Positions 15,829 to 24,225 of a DNA stretch of 61,911 nucleotides are shown here, in pieces. Made by a program: the position numbers and the translations under genes. Source of the DNA: a virus. The notes beneath the pieces are model-generated. The model saw only the letters and a list, made by a program, of their open reading frames with translations, was not told where the DNA came from and ran no database searches. The first letter of the stretch is position 1. Every line of letters starts with the position of its first letter. The stretch is taken from positions 1 through 61,911 of IMG/VR virus record IMGVR_UViG_3300043464_001367. One strand, 5' to 3'.

Positions 15829-16272
15829 ATGCCATTTCAACCACCGGGCGGGGGACTTAACAATACCGCAGAATACATGACATCAGGACTGCCATGGGTT
15901 TCTTCTTCATTCCTATCAAGCGGTTCTATCTGGAAAATTGAGTTTCCTTATGTGACAAATCACCTAAAAGTTCAGTTGCATGGTGGAAACAACACATCAC
16001 TTGCTTTTGGATTCACGCTTTCGGGTGTATTGAACCACAACAACATGGTTTTAAACGCTACGTCACAAGGTGTCGATTCTTTCAGTGAGCACGTTAGAGT
16101 TAAAACTCTATATGTTGTTGGTCGTTCCAACAACATCACAGCAAGCGTGTTTGCTGGTCTTACAACCATTCCGACAAAAAACTTCCCAACACTGACTGGT
16201 TCTGCACCAGTTGCTTATGATCCAACTGGTAGTGTCTACGAAAACTATCTTAGCTATCCTGGGTTGGGTTGA
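15829..16272 (+). CDS. Small beta-rich protein, possible virion decoration
   Basis: This 147-residue protein is rich in Ser, Thr, Asn, Gly and Val, with alternating strand-like segments (LKVQLHGGNN, SLAFGFTLSG, VKTLYVVGRS, ITASVFAGL). It contains no cysteine and no charged catalytic cluster, which fits a small structural or decoration protein. The N-terminus is glycine-rich (PPGGGLNN). An AGGAAG ribosome site and a candidate late word precede the ATG. The role is inferred from composition and promoter context. Confidence 0.65.
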   Translation: MPFQPPGGGLNNTAEYMTSGLPWVSSSFLSSGSIWKIEFPYVTNHLKVQLHGGNNTSLAFGFTLSGVLNHNNMVLNATSQGVDSFSEHVRVKTLYVVGRSNNITASVFAGLTTIPTKNFPTLTGSAPVAYDPTGSVYENYLSYPGLG

Positions 16273-16388
16273 TTCCTGCCTGTTTCTCTTTTTGCCTCTC
16301 CTGCTCTATTAACCCATAAGTGGAACACAACCAGAGAGGGGAGGGAGAGGTGTATTGTTCTATACCTGCATGTTACCAATGAGAAGCA
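16273..16388. other. Intergenic region before the primase gene
   Basis: This 116-bp stretch is the longest gene-free one in the window. It has a pyrimidine-rich part (16280-16307) and a purine-rich part (16335-16352), including CCTCTCC and its complement GGAGAGG, which could pair over a wide loop as a weak terminator. TATACC near 16358 resembles a -10 box, but no -35 partner is evident. It probably separates a late gene from the replication and sugar block. Confidence 0.4.
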
Positions 16389-18257
16389 ATGACAACTCTT
16401 GATGAGATCATAGGGTTTTTTTCTCAGAATCAAATCCCTGTCCTACCTTGTTTTGGTATTTTGAATGGCATCTGCACTTGTAGAAAAGGAGGAAGGTGTC
16501 CTAGTCCTGGGAAACATCCATTGATGTTCAGGTGGCAGATGTTGGCAAGTTGCGACAAGGACACAATCAAGGGGTGGGTATCTGGGAAGGGTAAGCCAGT
16601 AAACCTGGCTATTCGTACTGGTACAAAAAACCCTTTAACTGGGAAGTATCTTGTTGGAACTGATCTGGATCTTGTTGATCATCCCATGAAAGAAAGGCTG
16701 AGTCAGTACAGCACCACGGTTACTCAGCAAAGTGGCAGTGGTGGTGCTCATGCGTTCTATTGGTCTGATCTACCTGTTCGAAACTCTGTGCAACTTGTTG
16801 ATGAAAAGATGGATATCAGGGGTTCTGGTGGAATCATTGTGATTGCACCAAGTCTTCACAAAAGCGGAAATCGCTATCAGTTTACCTGTGACTTAAAAAC
16901 AACCAAGATCCAAGACCTACCTGATTTCATTGTAAAGAAACTAAGAATCAACAGTGTTAAACCAAAGAAGTCTGAGGCCAAAAGAGAAGCAGCAGAAACA
17001 CCTGTTGCAAACAACTCCGAGATATACAGTTATTGGAGTCAACTCTCTATTCCAGCAATCAGAAACGCTATGCTCAATGGGAAGAAAGTTCCAAGTGGTG
17101 TTAGAAATGCCACCATGCACAGGCTTTTATCTTCCGACAGAGCCAAGGGTGTTCCATCATCAGCAAAGTTGATGATCAAAGCATTGGAGTACCTTCCACA
17201 CTTTGAAAACTCGGAAACCTTCTTGGAGGAAGTGGACATGGTTGTAAAATCAGTGATGCGATATCCTGCATACAACAACTCTCACGAAAAAGTGAATCAA
17301 CTCTATGTGGGCTGGTTAGAGAAGAATGGCTACAAGTCGGATTGCGACCTTGAACGACTACAAGACCTAGACAGGAAGTTCTTCGAAACTCTAGAGCCTG
17401 CTTCTCCAATTGACCATGGAGTCCCTCTCAGTGAGATTGCTGAGAGAAGAGTTGCTTTCATGAAGTCTTCTGGTGTTGACAAGTTCGCCACATACAAACC
17501 GCAACTCTTGGCAAAGAAGTTGCAATCCCTTGGAATCCAGCGTAGAAGAACCTCGAAGAGCAACAGTTGGCAGGTTCGGTTTAAAGACAAAATGGAGTTT
17601 ACTCCTGCAACTCTGTCGTGCGAAACTGAGACAAGGAGCGTGCTTGACATGACAACCGCAGAAAAACTATCACCAGACAATCTGAAAGATGGAGATATCA
17701 TCGAACTTAATGGCGAGAAAGTTCGAGTTGAACTGGTTCACACAAAGACACCTGTTCGTGTTCACCCAAGAGAGCATCTCTACCAAGGCAGGAAGGGCTA
17801 TGAGTACAACAAGGCTTTGTTGCAACTTCTTGGTCGAATGACAGAAGAGCAGAAGAGCGAACTAGCTGAACAAGAACAAGGCACTCTTCTGATGAACAAA
17901 GAGAAGACGGTTGAGTGGATGACATCAACCCAGCCAGGGGATGTGATCGGTGTTGTTGACAGTTTGTACATCGTACTCCCCAACCCCCATCCAGACTATT
18001 CAGATCCAGATCTTGACTTGTTTGTAACACGAGCCCGTGCTGTTGGTGGCGAGCCAGGACTCTTTGGATCACTAAACCAAGAGGAACCCAAGCTGCTCAC
18101 AGTCTGGGAACTTGATCATGCAAGAGAGCTTGGGCTGCTTGACATTCTTTGGAGAAACGGGAAACCCTATGACTCGCCAGAGTTTGTAGACATGACTATT
18201 GTGATCACTCATCCTTTAGATGAAACTAAAACCAAGAAAAGGAAAACCAGCAAGTGA
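16389..18257 (+). CDS. Primase-polymerase (AEP family), PrimPol type
   Basis: This 622-residue protein has an N-terminal bifunctional primase-polymerase domain (about residues 5-190). It includes a Cys-rich segment (C21, C29, C31, C37) leading into PGKHP, the metal-binding DLD (Asp92, Asp94), the SGSGGAH block with His121, and DIRGSGG followed by APSLHKSG with His157. Residues about 205-330 (with VPSGVRNATMHRLL) look like a primase C-terminal helical domain. The C-terminal 280 residues are unassigned; no helicase Walker motif is visible. It would make primers or extend DNA during replication. The stop overlaps the next gene as GTGA, coupling it to a glycosyltransferase. Confidence 0.88.
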   Translation: MTTLDEIIGFFSQNQIPVLPCFGILNGICTCRKGGRCPSPGKHPLMFRWQMLASCDKDTIKGWVSGKGKPVNLAIRTGTKNPLTGKYLVGTDLDLVDHPMKERLSQYSTTVTQQSGSGGAHAFYWSDLPVRNSVQLVDEKMDIRGSGGIIVIAPSLHKSGNRYQFTCDLKTTKIQDLPDFIVKKLRINSVKPKKSEAKREAAETPVANNSEIYSYWSQLSIPAIRNAMLNGKKVPSGVRNATMHRLLSSDRAKGVPSSAKLMIKALEYLPHFENSETFLEEVDMVVKSVMRYPAYNNSHEKVNQLYVGWLEKNGYKSDCDLERLQDLDRKFFETLEPASPIDHGVPLSEIAERRVAFMKSSGVDKFATYKPQLLAKKLQSLGIQRRRTSKSNSWQVRFKDKMEFTPATLSCETETRSVLDMTTAEKLSPDNLKDGDIIELNGEKVRVELVHTKTPVRVHPREHLYQGRKGYEYNKALLQLLGRMTEEQKSELAEQEQGTLLMNKEKTVEWMTSTQPGDVIGVVDSLYIVLPNPHPDYSDPDLDLFVTRARAVGGEPGLFGSLNQEEPKLLTVWELDHARELGLLDILWRNGKPYDSPEFVDMTIVITHPLDETKTKKRKTSK

Positions 18258-19192
18258 CACAAACATTCAGCAGAAGCATCTTCTCAGGCATACCGCTTGA
18301 ATACTCAATACCACGAACAGCAAAGGTTGTTTTTGTCAACGACTTCTTCACAAGAGACGTTGAAGGAGGTGCTGAACTAACAACGGATGCAATCATCCAG
18401 AAGGCACCTGTCAAAGTTTTCAAGATGCACTCTGGTTCTGTAACCAGAAAACTACTTGATGCCAACAAGGACAAGTATTGGATCTTTGGCAACTTCACAA
18501 CTCTTCCTGATGGAATGACTCACTATATCCCAACAAGCGGAGTTCGTTACTCTATTGTAGAGTATGATTTCAAGTTTTGTGCTTATCGTTCCACAACAAG
18601 ACACCTGAAAGAGACAGGAGAGCCTTGCAACTGTCCAAAGGAACCTCACGGTCTTGATATTGCAAGGTTGTTTCGATCAGCCGAGAAGATCTTCTGGATG
18701 AGCGAAGGTCAGAAAAACTCGTGGATTGAAAACGTGCCAAGTGTTGCTGATCACCCATGCCACCTTGTTCTTTCATCCGTGTTTAAGGACAGCGATCTTG
18801 ATCTGTTTAAACACCTGAGAGAGACGGCTGGTGAAAGACTCCCAGAATGGGCAGTTCTTGGTTCTGGGTCATGGATCAAAGGAACAGAAGAAACACAGAA
18901 GTGGTGTAGGTTGAACAGAAAACCATTCAACGCTCTTCCAAAACTTCCATATGCCAAGTTCCTTGAACTGTTAAACAAACATCAAGGTTTCATCTTTATG
19001 CCCCTGGATAAAGATACATGTCCGAGAGTTACGATTGAAGCCAAACTGCTTGGTTTAAACCTTCACATGAACAACAACGTGCTGTCAAAGAATGATCCCT
19101 GGTTTGTTGGGACTCCAGAACAGTGTGATTCTTACCTGCGAACAAGAGCAGAGTGGTTCTGGAAGCAAGTGCTTCAGCCCAAGTCAGAATAG
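18254..19192 (+). CDS. GT-B fold glycosyltransferase
   Basis: This 312-residue protein starts (GTG) inside the stop of the primase gene. The N-terminus has the GT-B opening strand and loop (KVVFVNDFF then EGGAELT), and the C-terminal domain has a TIEAKLLG segment where GT4-type enzymes bind the sugar nucleotide. The usual first Glu of the E-x7-E motif is replaced by Asp. There is a Cys pair (CNCP, near residue 122). It would transfer a sugar from a nucleotide donor. The acceptor is unknown, but coupling to a DNA primase gene makes phage DNA one candidate. The 3' end overlaps a converging protease gene. Confidence 0.75.
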   Translation: MTQTFSRSIFSGIPLEYSIPRTAKVVFVNDFFTRDVEGGAELTTDAIIQKAPVKVFKMHSGSVTRKLLDANKDKYWIFGNFTTLPDGMTHYIPTSGVRYSIVEYDFKFCAYRSTTRHLKETGEPCNCPKEPHGLDIARLFRSAEKIFWMSEGQKNSWIENVPSVADHPCHLVLSSVFKDSDLDLFKHLRETAGERLPEWAVLGSGSWIKGTEETQKWCRLNRKPFNALPKLPYAKFLELLNKHQGFIFMPLDKDTCPRVTIEAKLLGLNLHMNNNVLSKNDPWFVGTPEQCDSYLRTRAEWFWKQVLQPKSE

Positions 19193-19539
19193 ATCTCTTT
19201 GTTTTCTCTTCCAAACCATCTGACAAGTCTTCCAGCATAAACATTCGCTTGATCTTCAAGTTTCTGATTGTCAGAGTCTTCAGGTCCGATCATGTTCAAC
19301 TCGTTCTGCCTGTGATGAGTCAACTCATGAGCCAACGTTCTCATCACATCAGCGATTGCTCTGTTTTTTACAGCACAGACAACCTTTCTCTCTGAAGGAA
19401 GATAACCTCCCGCACTTGGATAACTTGGATCGTGCTCAAACAAAAACACGATGTTTGCATTTGTTTCTATCTTTAACTCGGTTTTAACATAACGCAAAAA
19501 CTTCTGAAGAAGCTTCATGTTCTCAGGTGTGTTGATCAT
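19174..19539 (-). CDS. Small zinc metalloprotease (HExxH)
   Basis: This protein has about 121 residues from the ATG at 19539; upstream in-frame starts would overlap the divergent gene at 19580. It carries HELTHHRQ (residues 71-78), a zinc-binding HExxH site, and LEDQAN with Glu95 as the likely third ligand, the arrangement of gluzincin-like peptidases. No signal peptide is visible, so it probably acts in the host cytoplasm, perhaps on a phage or host regulator. It is on the opposite strand to the surrounding genes and overlaps the end of the glycosyltransferase gene by 19 bp. Confidence 0.75.
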   Translation of the reverse strand: MINTPENMKLLQKFLRYVKTELKIETNANIVFLFEHDPSYPSAGGYLPSERKVVCAVKNRAIADVMRTLAHELTHHRQNELNMIGPEDSDNQKLEDQANVYAGRLVRWFGRENKEIYSDLG

Positions 19540-19543
19540 GGTG

Positions 19544-19572
19544 TTAACTATGGAACTTCTGTGTGCTATACT
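19544..19572 (+). promoter_or_regulatory. Weak sigma70-like promoter candidate
   Basis: TTAACT and TATACT are separated by 17 bp in the short gap between the divergent protease and IMP dehydrogenase-like genes. The match is four and five of six bases to the bacterial consensus. The predicted start would lie about at the ATG at 19580, which would make the message leaderless, so the call is weak. Confidence 0.2.
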
Positions 19573-19579
19573 GTTGCAC

Positions 19580-20575
19580 ATGAGCGAGTTAAACAACCTA
19601 GACGGGTATGACTTCAGTGACGCATACCTGGTTCCACAATATTCAACAGTCGAAACAAGATCTCAAGTTGATATCGGAGTAACGATCAATGCAAACTGGA
19701 GGCTTAGTATTCCTGTTGTTTCTTCAAACATGGATACTGTGACAGAAGCAAGGATGGCTGCTACTATGTACCATGCTGGTGCTGCTGGGGCAATCCATCG
19801 TTTCATGTCAATCGAGGATAACGTTAGAATGTACGCAGAAGCTACAGAAGCATTCGTTTCTGTTGGTGTTAACAGGGACAGCAAAGAAAGAACAGCAGCA
19901 CTCTACGCTGCTGGAGCTCGTTACTTTGTGATTGATATCGCTCACGGCCATTCAAAGATGATGAAGGACATGATTGAGTGGATGAAGACTGAATATCGTG
20001 ATGTTTTCTTGATGGCAGGAAACGTAGCCACCACACAAGGAGCTTTTGATCTGGCTTATTGGGGTGCTGATGCGATCAAGGTTGGGATCGGCCCAGGAGC
20101 GGTTTGTCTAACCAAGAATGTTACAGGTGTTACAGTTCCGCAACTTGGAGCAATTCAAGCTTGTGCATTGGCAGAACGAAAGTGGAATGATCTGCGACGT
20201 GGAGACTTTCCGCTTGTGGTTGCAGATGGTGGCATCAGGGAGTATGGAGATGCCGCTAAAGCCATTGCTGCGGGTGCTGACATGGTTATGATTGGTGGTT
20301 TGTTTGCTGGCACGGATGAAACTCCTGGCAGGAAAGATCCCCATGGCAAAAAGGTGTATCGAGGGATGGCGTCCAGGGATGCGATGCGATCCATCCGAGT
20401 TGGAGAGTCACTTCCAACTCCAGAAGGAGCATCCGTGCTTGTTGACTCAAAAGGACCAGTAACAAATATCCTTCAAGACATTGCTGGTGGTCTTAGAAGT
20501 GCATTTTCTTACTCGGATGCAAGAACAGTGAAAGAATTCCAAAACAAGGCTGTTTTTGGAATCAGAAGAAGATAG
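19580..20575 (+). CDS. IMP dehydrogenase/GMP reductase family enzyme
   Basis: This 331-residue TIM-barrel enzyme works in guanine nucleotide balance. It shows the opening [10 protein letters not shown], then [12 protein letters not shown] (45-56), MAGNVAT near 145, and the active-site loop [11 protein letters not shown] with the catalytic Cys176. It continues with VADGGI, an [10 protein letters not shown] segment and YRGMAS. Bacterial IMP dehydrogenases have a CBS-pair insert between barrel segments; none is present here, so the size is that of GMP reductase. The TDETPG segment looks more like IMP dehydrogenase. The direction of the reaction cannot be settled by eye. A start at 19517 is open but would overlap the divergent protease, so 19580 was chosen. 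Confidence 0.85.
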   Translation: MSELNNLDGYDFSDAYLVPQYSTVETRSQVDIGVTINANWRLSIPVVSSNMDTVTEARMAATMYHAGAAGAIHRFMSIEDNVRMYAEATEAFVSVGVNRDSKERTAALYAAGARYFVIDIAHGHSKMMKDMIEWMKTEYRDVFLMAGNVATTQGAFDLAYWGADAIKVGIGPGAVCLTKNVTGVTVPQLGAIQACALAERKWNDLRRGDFPLVVADGGIREYGDAAKAIAAGADMVMIGGLFAGTDETPGRKDPHGKKVYRGMASRDAMRSIRVGESLPTPEGASVLVDSKGPVTNILQDIAGGLRSAFSYSDARTVKEFQNKAVFGIRRR

Positions 20576-20596
20576 ACTCGGTTTGAAGAAAACACC

Positions 20597-21472
20597 ATGA
20601 CCATTCACCTACCCCTATTTCAAGACAAAACAATTCTCCCAACCGGGAAGCACCACGTCTCTTATTCAGAAGTCAACACGGCTGCTGGAACTGATGGTTG
20701 TGGTTGGAAACACAAGCTTGTCTATGTTGATGGTCATCGAGAACCAGACAACGAACACACAACTTACGGAAGAACTCTTCACGCTTTGCTGCAAGAGTGG
20801 ATGTTTGAGAAAGACAGCGTTTGGTACGATTTTCAAGAAAAAATAGAAGAGTGTCAACAAGAGGTTAAGAGAATCTTTGGTGAAGTTGGTTTCAATCCAA
20901 GTCCTGAAAAGTTAGAAGCAGAGTGGATTGCGCCTGTTGAGACAATGTTGTCGCAAGTTCCAGGTTGGATGGATGAAACCTTTCCAGGTTGGAAGCCCGT
21001 TGCAGCAGAAATCCAGTTGTTTGAACCGATCAAAGGTCATACCAACAAGTGGTTCAAGGGTTTTATTGATGCTGTGATTCGTGTTCCAAAAAAACCAAGA
21101 AAAGGAAGCAAGAAACCTGCTTCTGGCTATTTCTATTGGATCTTAGACTGGAAGACAACATCTTGGGGTTGGGATGCCCAGAAAAAGCAAGACAAGTTTA
21201 AGCGAATGCAGTTGGCACTCTACAAGCACTATCTTAGTTTGAAACTGGGAATCCCTCTTGAGGATATCAAGTGTGGGTTTGTTTTGCTTAAAAGAACTGC
21301 CAAGGCTGGCAACAACCTTGAACTCCTAGAAGTTTCGGTTGGCGATAAAACCCGTCAAGAAGCGGTTGATCTTGTCGCCTCATCTATCAGTATGATCTCC
21401 AGGCGTTTTTGGATCAAGAACAGGAATGCTTGTCGTTTTTGCCCGTTCAGAGGAACTGAGTTATGTCCGTAA
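20597..21472 (+). CDS. RecB/Cas4-like PD-(D/E)XK nuclease with iron-sulfur cysteines
   Basis: This 291-residue nuclease carries the RecB-family motifs: an H at 62 in GRTLHALL, the active-site residues Glu138, Asp158 (GFIDAV), Asp184 and Lys186 (LDWKTT), and the QLALY motif at about 205. Cys35 in the N-terminus, with Cys279, Cys282 and Cys290 at the C-terminus (CRFCPFRGTELC), match the four-cysteine iron-sulfur layout of Cas4 and AddB nucleases. It would trim DNA ends in replication or recombination, or degrade host DNA. No cas1 or CRISPR array is present. It overlaps the following gene by 10 bp. Confidence 0.88.
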   Translation: MTIHLPLFQDKTILPTGKHHVSYSEVNTAAGTDGCGWKHKLVYVDGHREPDNEHTTYGRTLHALLQEWMFEKDSVWYDFQEKIEECQQEVKRIFGEVGFNPSPEKLEAEWIAPVETMLSQVPGWMDETFPGWKPVAAEIQLFEPIKGHTNKWFKGFIDAVIRVPKKPRKGSKKPASGYFYWILDWKTTSWGWDAQKKQDKFKRMQLALYKHYLSLKLGIPLEDIKCGFVLLKRTAKAGNNLELLEVSVGDKTRQEAVDLVASSISMISRRFWIKNRNACRFCPFRGTELCP

Positions 21473-21840
21473 CACCCAAAAAAAAATCTGTAAAAAGACA
21501 CACTTCAACACTGAGGTACAACGTAATTCTTGCTGGCGTTCAACTCACCTTGAAAGAAGCCGGTGAGAAGCTCAATGGCATCAGGCGTCAAAGCAAGGGA
21601 AGGAACTTCTCTCCTTCTGAGCGTGACATCAGGATGCAACTGCGTTTGATGAAGGAAGCTGTTGCTCTGGCCGAAGAAGAGCTTGACAAGCACATGACTG
21701 TCTATGATGAAGCCAAGTTTTTCTCCGTAACCAACCCGGTTGCGCTACCCAATGGTTCATGCCCCGAGTGTAGAGACAAAGATTGCAATGGGTGTTGTGA
21801 CAGCGGCACACCAGAAGTCAAAGTGAGCGAAGAGGCATGA
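21463..21840 (+). CDS. Hypothetical protein with a C-terminal cysteine cluster
   Basis: This 125-residue basic protein has a lysine-rich start, a helical middle (about 55-85, LRLMKEAVALAEEELDKHM), and a C-terminal cluster CPECRDKDCNGCC (about residues 99-111) that could bind zinc. It overlaps the nuclease gene before it and the glycosyltransferase gene after it (ATGA), so all three are probably translated together. A nucleic-acid-binding partner of the nuclease is possible; nothing more can be said. Confidence 0.65.
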   Translation: MSVTPKKKSVKRHTSTLRYNVILAGVQLTLKEAGEKLNGIRRQSKGRNFSPSERDIRMQLRLMKEAVALAEEELDKHMTVYDEAKFFSVTNPVALPNGSCPECRDKDCNGCCDSGTPEVKVSEEA

Positions 21841-22859
21841 TTCCAAGGATATCGGCCTATACCACTGTCAGGAATGCAGATTCAATGGACTACCCTTACT
21901 TGGAATCCATTGAATCTATGCTTCAGTTTGCTGATGAAGTTGTTGTTCTGGATTCCAGTGATGGGGTTGATGACACATTGATCAAACTCAACAACCTTGC
22001 AAGAACTGATAAACGTGTTCGGGTTGTTCATTCAGATCAGTTTGATTGGAAGGCTCCAAATCATGGAATCTTTGATGGTCAAACAAAAGCTCTTGCTAGA
22101 TCTCTTTGCAACAATGACTTCTTGTGGCAGTTCGATACTGATGAGATCGTTCACGAGCTTGATGCGCCCAAGATCCGTCCCTTGATTGAAAAACTCCAGT
22201 ACCTTCAGAAATGCCCGATCATGGCTTTGCCGGTTGTTGAGTATTGGGGATCAACCGGCAAAGTAAGAGCAGACATCAATCCTTGGAAGGCAAGGCTGTC
22301 ACGCAACCTCCCAGACATAACACACGGCATCCCTTCTCACCTGAGAAGAACGTTCAACGGTTTGGACTACGCATCACCAGGAACAGACACATGTGACTAC
22401 ATCTCAAAGAGCACAGGTAAAGTTCTTCCTGTCATGGGTTTCATGAGTCAAGACATAGAAGCGGTTCGTTTGATGTCTCTGAGAAATCACAAACTACTGC
22501 CATCTTACGAGAAGTGGTTCAATGAAACGGTTGATCAGATCCCAGGAGTGTTTCACTATTCCTGGTTCTCTGTTGAGAGAAAGATCAAACAATACAAGGT
22601 TTTTTGGACTTCGTTCTGGAAGGCAATGTATGGACCTGATTCATCACAAAACAAAGATCCAAACTGGAATCCGTTCTTTGAAGTTCCATGGGATCAAGTC
22701 ACTGACCAGATGATCAAAGACAAAGCAGTTGAACTTGAAACAAAAACAGGTGGTCACATCTTTCATTCAAGATGGACAGGAACCCAAACTCCACATGTCA
22801 CAATTCACAGAACCCATCCCAGAATGATCAAAGAGTGGGTTGCTGGACATGGAAAATGA
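21837..22859 (+). CDS. Family 2-like glycosyltransferase (GT-A)
   Basis: This 340-residue protein has the GT-A layout: an N-terminal ISAYTTVRNAD strand-loop, VVVLDSSDGVDDT around residues 35-48 for nucleotide binding, and WQFDTDEIVHE (about 98-108) with the DxD metal site. The C-terminal half is rich in Trp and basic residues, with an HTH-RT-HPR tail. It is related in style to the gene at 31179, which shares the opening and the overall size. It would transfer a sugar to an unknown acceptor. Confidence 0.8.
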   Translation: MIPRISAYTTVRNADSMDYPYLESIESMLQFADEVVVLDSSDGVDDTLIKLNNLARTDKRVRVVHSDQFDWKAPNHGIFDGQTKALARSLCNNDFLWQFDTDEIVHELDAPKIRPLIEKLQYLQKCPIMALPVVEYWGSTGKVRADINPWKARLSRNLPDITHGIPSHLRRTFNGLDYASPGTDTCDYISKSTGKVLPVMGFMSQDIEAVRLMSLRNHKLLPSYEKWFNETVDQIPGVFHYSWFSVERKIKQYKVFWTSFWKAMYGPDSSQNKDPNWNPFFEVPWDQVTDQMIKDKAVELETKTGGHIFHSRWTGTQTPHVTIHRTHPRMIKEWVAGHGK

Positions 22860-23013
22860 ACTGGTTTACAAGAAAAACACTAGAAGGTTGAAAGCTGTTT
22901 GGTCGATAGAAATGGCAGACGATCTTAGTGGTTTTTACGGAATCATCCATGACAGCCCACTGACCAGGAAACTCTTAAAGGCTGGCTTGAAAATAAAAAC
23001 CAGAGCTAGGTAA
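22849..23013 (+). CDS. Micro-protein of the K(S/A)GLK family
   Basis: This 54-residue basic protein starts with an ATG inside the end of the glycosyltransferase gene. Its C-terminus reads LTRKLLKAGLKIKTRAR, matching the C-terminus of the micro-protein at 27160 (LHGKLRKAGLKIRVKHL), and it shares the K-GLK core with those at 27021 and 27379. Four such small genes within 5 kb, all between sugar genes, argue that the frames are translated. The function is unknown; a small RNA-, DNA- or enzyme-binding peptide is possible. Confidence 0.55.
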   Translation: MENELVYKKNTRRLKAVWSIEMADDLSGFYGIIHDSPLTRKLLKAGLKIKTRAR

Positions 23014-23035
23014 CTGTCAGGACAACAAAAGAACA

Positions 23036-23386
23036 ATGTTATTTTACAACCGAACAGAACTTAGACGCGGAGACATCTTTCACGGAAAATGCACTTGTTT
23101 TGAGGTGTTTAACGAGTCCCCCTCTATTGCTGAACCAAATGCTTTGTTTTTGTTTGAAGTCCAGCTTGTTGCGTTGAATCGTGTCCAAAACATTCCATGC
23201 GGCGAATATGAACGTCGTTCGTTTTCGGATAAACTCCTAGATGTTATTCTTTTAAGATCTATCAAGCGTTGTTTGCACACCGGCTGGGTTTGCAAAGCAT
23301 TTAACAGGTCGGGTTTCTTGGGTTTTTTCTTGGTGGATGAAGACCAACTGCGTGAAATGGAAGTTATAGGTAAAGAGTTTATATGA
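23036..23386 (+). CDS. Hypothetical protein
   Basis: This 116-residue protein has strand-rich segments (ALFLFEVQLVALN, GFLGFFLVDEDQL) and four cysteines (CTC near 19, C near 58, C near 90). It lies between a micro-protein and a glycosyltransferase gene and ends with an ATGA overlap. Its base composition looks more AT-rich than that of neighbouring genes, and the frame has no recognised domain. A small regulatory or accessory protein is possible. Confidence 0.55.
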   Translation: MLFYNRTELRRGDIFHGKCTCFEVFNESPSIAEPNALFLFEVQLVALNRVQNIPCGEYERRSFSDKLLDVILLRSIKRCLHTGWVCKAFNRSGFLGFFLVDEDQLREMEVIGKEFI

Positions 23387-24225
23387 GTGAAACACAAAAC
23401 AACTGCACTTGTGAAGCAATTAAAAAACACATGGATTTTAAATGGAACCCTTCTGAGCAAGAGCCTCACCACCCAGACTGCTCAGACCATGAAGTGACAG
23501 CAACAGATCTTCCACTGATCACAGTGGTTGTGCCATGCTACAACCATGGCAGATACCTTGAAGAGTGTGTTGAAAGTCTGTTGAATCAGACCTACAGCCT
23601 TCTTGAGATCATCATTGTCAACGATGGCTCTTCTGACAACACAGAAGAAGTAAGCAAGAGGCTCCTTGGTCGTGACAAAAGAATCAAGTACATCGGGTTT
23701 CCAAAGAACACAGGCAAGTGGAACTGTTTGAACACTGCGATTGACAACTGTAAGGGTTTGATCATCACCTGCCAGGATGCCGACGACCTAGCCACTCCAG
23801 ATCGCATAGAAAGGCAGTTTAAAGCCCTTCAAGCAACCGAGAGTGTCCATAACCTGTGCGGGTTCTATCACTGCCATTCTGAAGAGGATGTGGCAAGACA
23901 CAAGAACTCCAGAGTGGAAGGAACGATGAAGATCATTCCATCCGAGACTGTTTCCCAGATGGTTGAGTACGGATTCACAACCCCAGGAATCAACCATTAT
24001 TTTACTGCTGATTTTGAAACAGCCGGAACATCAGCCATGTTTCTCAAGGCTCTTTGGAACGTTGGGATCAGATTCAATCCCCCAGGTGTTGGACTTCGAA
24101 TTGCCAACTCCGAGGATTCAGACTTTAACGTTCGAGCAACAATGATTCTAAGAAACACCACGGTCTTGGCAGAACATCTGTACCTTTACAGAAGAGGAAC
24201 GAGCACAAACAATGAGTCGAGATGA
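23383..24225 (+). CDS. Family 2 glycosyltransferase
   Basis: This 280-residue enzyme is a clear GT2. It has LITVVVPCYNHGRYLEECV (about residues 46-64), LLEIIIVNDGSSDNT (about 72-86), and CQDADDLATPDRIERQ around residue 130, where DADD binds the metal and sugar nucleotide. The first 40 residues are an extra Cys/His-rich segment (CTC, H, H-H-DC) that could bind zinc or link to a partner. It belongs to the sugar block and overlaps genes at both ends. The acceptor is unknown. Confidence 0.9.
   Translation: MSETQNNCTCEAIKKHMDFKWNPSEQEPHHPDCSDHEVTATDLPLITVVVPCYNHGRYLEECVESLLNQTYSLLEIIIVNDGSSDNTEEVSKRLLGRDKRIKYIGFPKNTGKWNCLNTAIDNCKGLIITCQDADDLATPDRIERQFKALQATESVHNLCGFYHCHSEEDVARHKNSRVEGTMKIIPSETVSQMVEYGFTTPGINHYFTADFETAGTSAMFLKALWNVGIRFNPPGVGLRIANSEDSDFNVRATMILRNTTVLAEHLYLYRRGTSTNNESR

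Noticed and set aside
11090-16370. CTATAC words (near 11096, 16357) as early promoters, together with the one at 19566
   Set aside because: Only the copy at 19566 has a tolerable -35 partner; the others have none, and three short matches are expected by chance.
20597-21472. Cas4 of a CRISPR system
   Set aside because: No cas1, cas2 or repeat array was seen; a replication or recombination nuclease is the simpler reading.
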